Part shown: piece after piece, positions 6,768-7,653 of the stretch
Layout: every line of letters starts with the position of its first letter
Numbering within the stretch: the stretch's first letter is position 1
Assembly (NCBI GenBank): GCA_029934845.1
Contig: JAOZLN010000116.1
Location: 1-7,653, forward strand
Source of the DNA: Candidatus Sabulitectum sp.
GTDB taxonomy: Bacteria > Fermentibacterota > Fermentibacteria > Fermentibacterales > JCC-6
DNA length: 7,653 bases
Reading direction: 5' to 3'
Translations under genes and position numbers: made by a program
The notes under the pieces: generated by a model
Seen by the model: the letters and a program-made list of their open reading frames with translations, nothing else
What the model was told of the DNA's origin: nothing
Database searches by the model: none

Positions 6768-7607
6768 TTACTTAAATTTCTTGCCGCACTTTCCACAAAT
6801 ATATGTTTTAGATTGGCTAATAGTGACAATGATTGAAACTATCAGAATAACACTTACAACTGGAATAACAATCTCCAGGTTTTCCTTTACAAAATAAGAT
6901 ACACCTGCAAGCCCCAGAGCACCTCCGACTCCCAAAACAATCAATAAACCAGGAGCAAGAATTGCAATAATTATCAGCAGAAGACAACTGCTGCAGCCGG
7001 ATCCACCGCTTTTTTTACTTTCATTGTGCACCGACAGCTTTCTTATATTTGTTGAGCCGCAATTAGGACATCTATCCGGTATCTCTCCCTTTGTGCGTAC
7101 TTGTGATTCATAAGCTTCTTCAACCTTTACAGGTCGATGATTCTGTTGTCTATTAACGGCGAATTCTGATGAATTACCAACCGAAGCTCCACAACTGTTG
7201 CAGAATCGAAGCCCTTTCCCCACAACAGCTCCGCAACTGGAACAATAACTGTCACCAGGCCCTTTCCACTGTGCTGCCGGAGCGGGCACTGAATACCCAC
7301 CGGAAGAAAATGAAACATGAACTGGCAGATTACCCGAACCACTGCCCAGAGAAAGCCACTGTTGCAACAGAGGGTGATTCCAGTCTAAGGTGTAGTAGTA
7401 GGATATCTGAATTGAATCACCAACATTGATCTGCTTCCGAGTAACCTGATATCCGTCAACATATACATGGTTCGAAGAGTTAAGATCCTCAATAACCAGA
7501 GATTCACCATCCCGCAGCAATCTTGCATGGTGGGATGATATATGTCCATCTGGTATCACTAGGTCGTTATCAGGTGCTCTTCCAATGGTCAGTGATCTCG
7601 AATTCAT
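6768..7607 (-). CDS. FHA domain-zinc ribbon-two-TM membrane protein
   Basis: This 279-residue protein starts at ATG (7605-7607) with GAGGT on the minus strand (complement of 7612-7616) four bases away. Residues about 5-70 form an FHA phosphothreonine-binding domain: LTIGR (Gly9-Arg10), ISSHHA (Ser24, His27; the usual Arg after the Ser is Ser25) and DLNSSNHVYVDG (41-52; Asn46 kept, the usual Gly is His47). A linker follows, then a double-knuckle zinc ribbon C122-SS-C125 and C136-NS-C139. A second knuckle, C180-PN-C183, is followed by C205-SS-C208. Two hydrophobic segments come next (about 209-238 and 245-264), then a last knuckle C271-GK-C274 at the C-terminus. There is no signal peptide, so FHA and ribbons should face the cytosol with a membrane hairpin at the end. 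No kinase is in the window. Its place upstream of the TIR-cyclase-STAND gene suggests a membrane anchor or phospho-dependent partner; that is inference. Confidence 0.92.
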   Translation of the reverse strand: MNSRSLTIGRAPDNDLVIPDGHISSHHARLLRDGESLVIEDLNSSNHVYVDGYQVTRKQINVGDSIQISYYYTLDWNHPLLQQWLSLGSGSGNLPVHVSFSSGGYSVPAPAAQWKGPGDSYCSSCGAVVGKGLRFCNSCGASVGNSSEFAVNRQQNHRPVKVEEAYESQVRTKGEIPDRCPNCGSTNIRKLSVHNESKKSGGSGCSSCLLLIIIAILAPGLLIVLGVGGALGLAGVSYFVKENLEIVIPVVSVILIVSIIVTISQSKTYICGKCGKKFK

Positions 7608-7651
7608 AATAACCTCATATTCTTAATGTACAAACGGGCTCTCACAACCCA
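7604..7651 (-). CDS. Possible 3' end of an upstream gene overlapping the FHA start
   Basis: A minus-strand frame is open from the right edge for 15 codons (WVVRARLYIKNMRLL) and stops at TGA 7604-7606, overlapping the FHA gene's ATG as ATGA, an arrangement typical of coupled operon genes. A second minus frame is also open from the edge but stops at 7623-7625. Fifteen codons are too few to distinguish coding from chance, and the FHA gene has its own good RBS. Confidence 0.25.
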   Translation of the reverse strand, partial: WVVRARLYIKNMRLL

Positions 7652-7653
7652 TG

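Noticed and set aside
6764..6779. AAATTTA-CT-TAAATTT inverted repeat at the end of the FHA gene
   Set aside because: It consists of the final K-F-K codons and stop, has only a 2-nt loop and no GC stem or U-tract, so it is unlikely to be a terminator.
1..7653. CRISPR array, retron, tRNA, IS element or attachment site
   Set aside because: I saw no regularly spaced repeats, reverse transcriptase motif, tRNA-like cloverleaf, transposase motif or long terminal inverted repeats.

Overview
The window carries a compact accessory locus of signalling-type proteins: two large, convergently transcribed TIR-STAND ATPases and an FHA/zinc-ribbon membrane protein, flanked on the left by a poorly conserved exported protein and a truncated reading frame. 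Base composition is moderate (roughly mid-40s % GC by eye). Shine-Dalgarno sequences (GAGGT, AGGAG, GGGAGGGG) and one near-consensus sigma70 promoter show a bacterium. The lineage cannot be named; large TIR/STAND/TPR and FHA/zinc-ribbon proteins are common in multicellular or sediment-type and uncultured bacteria. There are no tRNA, rRNA, CRISPR, integrase or recognisable IS genes.

Layout. 3-200 (+) is the 3' end of an unrecognised frame. 201-287 is a convergent gap with a bulged hairpin at 225-256. 288-833 (-) encodes a small exported protein of unknown function. 834-1158 has no supportable gene. At 1159-1187 a TGGACA-17-TATAAT promoter leads into a strong ribosome-binding site (1211-1218) and a 26-codon ORF (1227-1307), whose stop overlaps the TTG start of a 1044-residue TIR-AAA_16/STAND-TPR protein (1301-4435, +). 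That gene overlaps tail-to-tail by 8 bp with a 739-residue TIR-degenerate cyclase-AAA_16/STAND protein (4428-6647, -). The latter also starts at TTG and is preceded by a short ATG ORF that overlaps its start. Upstream on the minus strand, and probably in the same transcription unit, lies a 279-residue FHA-zinc ribbon-two-TM protein (6768-7607, -). Its ATG overlaps the stop of a frame that runs off the right edge.

How the parts may work together (inference). Both large proteins place a TIR domain, retaining the glutamate that is catalytic in TIR NADases, in front of a STAND-type switch ATPase. This is the general plan of bacterial NLR-like immune proteins. Their other domains are complementary: the + strand protein has about ten TPR-like repeats but no cyclase region, while the - strand protein has a metal-site-dead cyclase homology domain and stops where TPRs would normally begin. 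A two-component conflict or defence module is therefore plausible, with the FHA/zinc-ribbon protein as a membrane-bound partner. Nothing in the sequence proves antiphage function.
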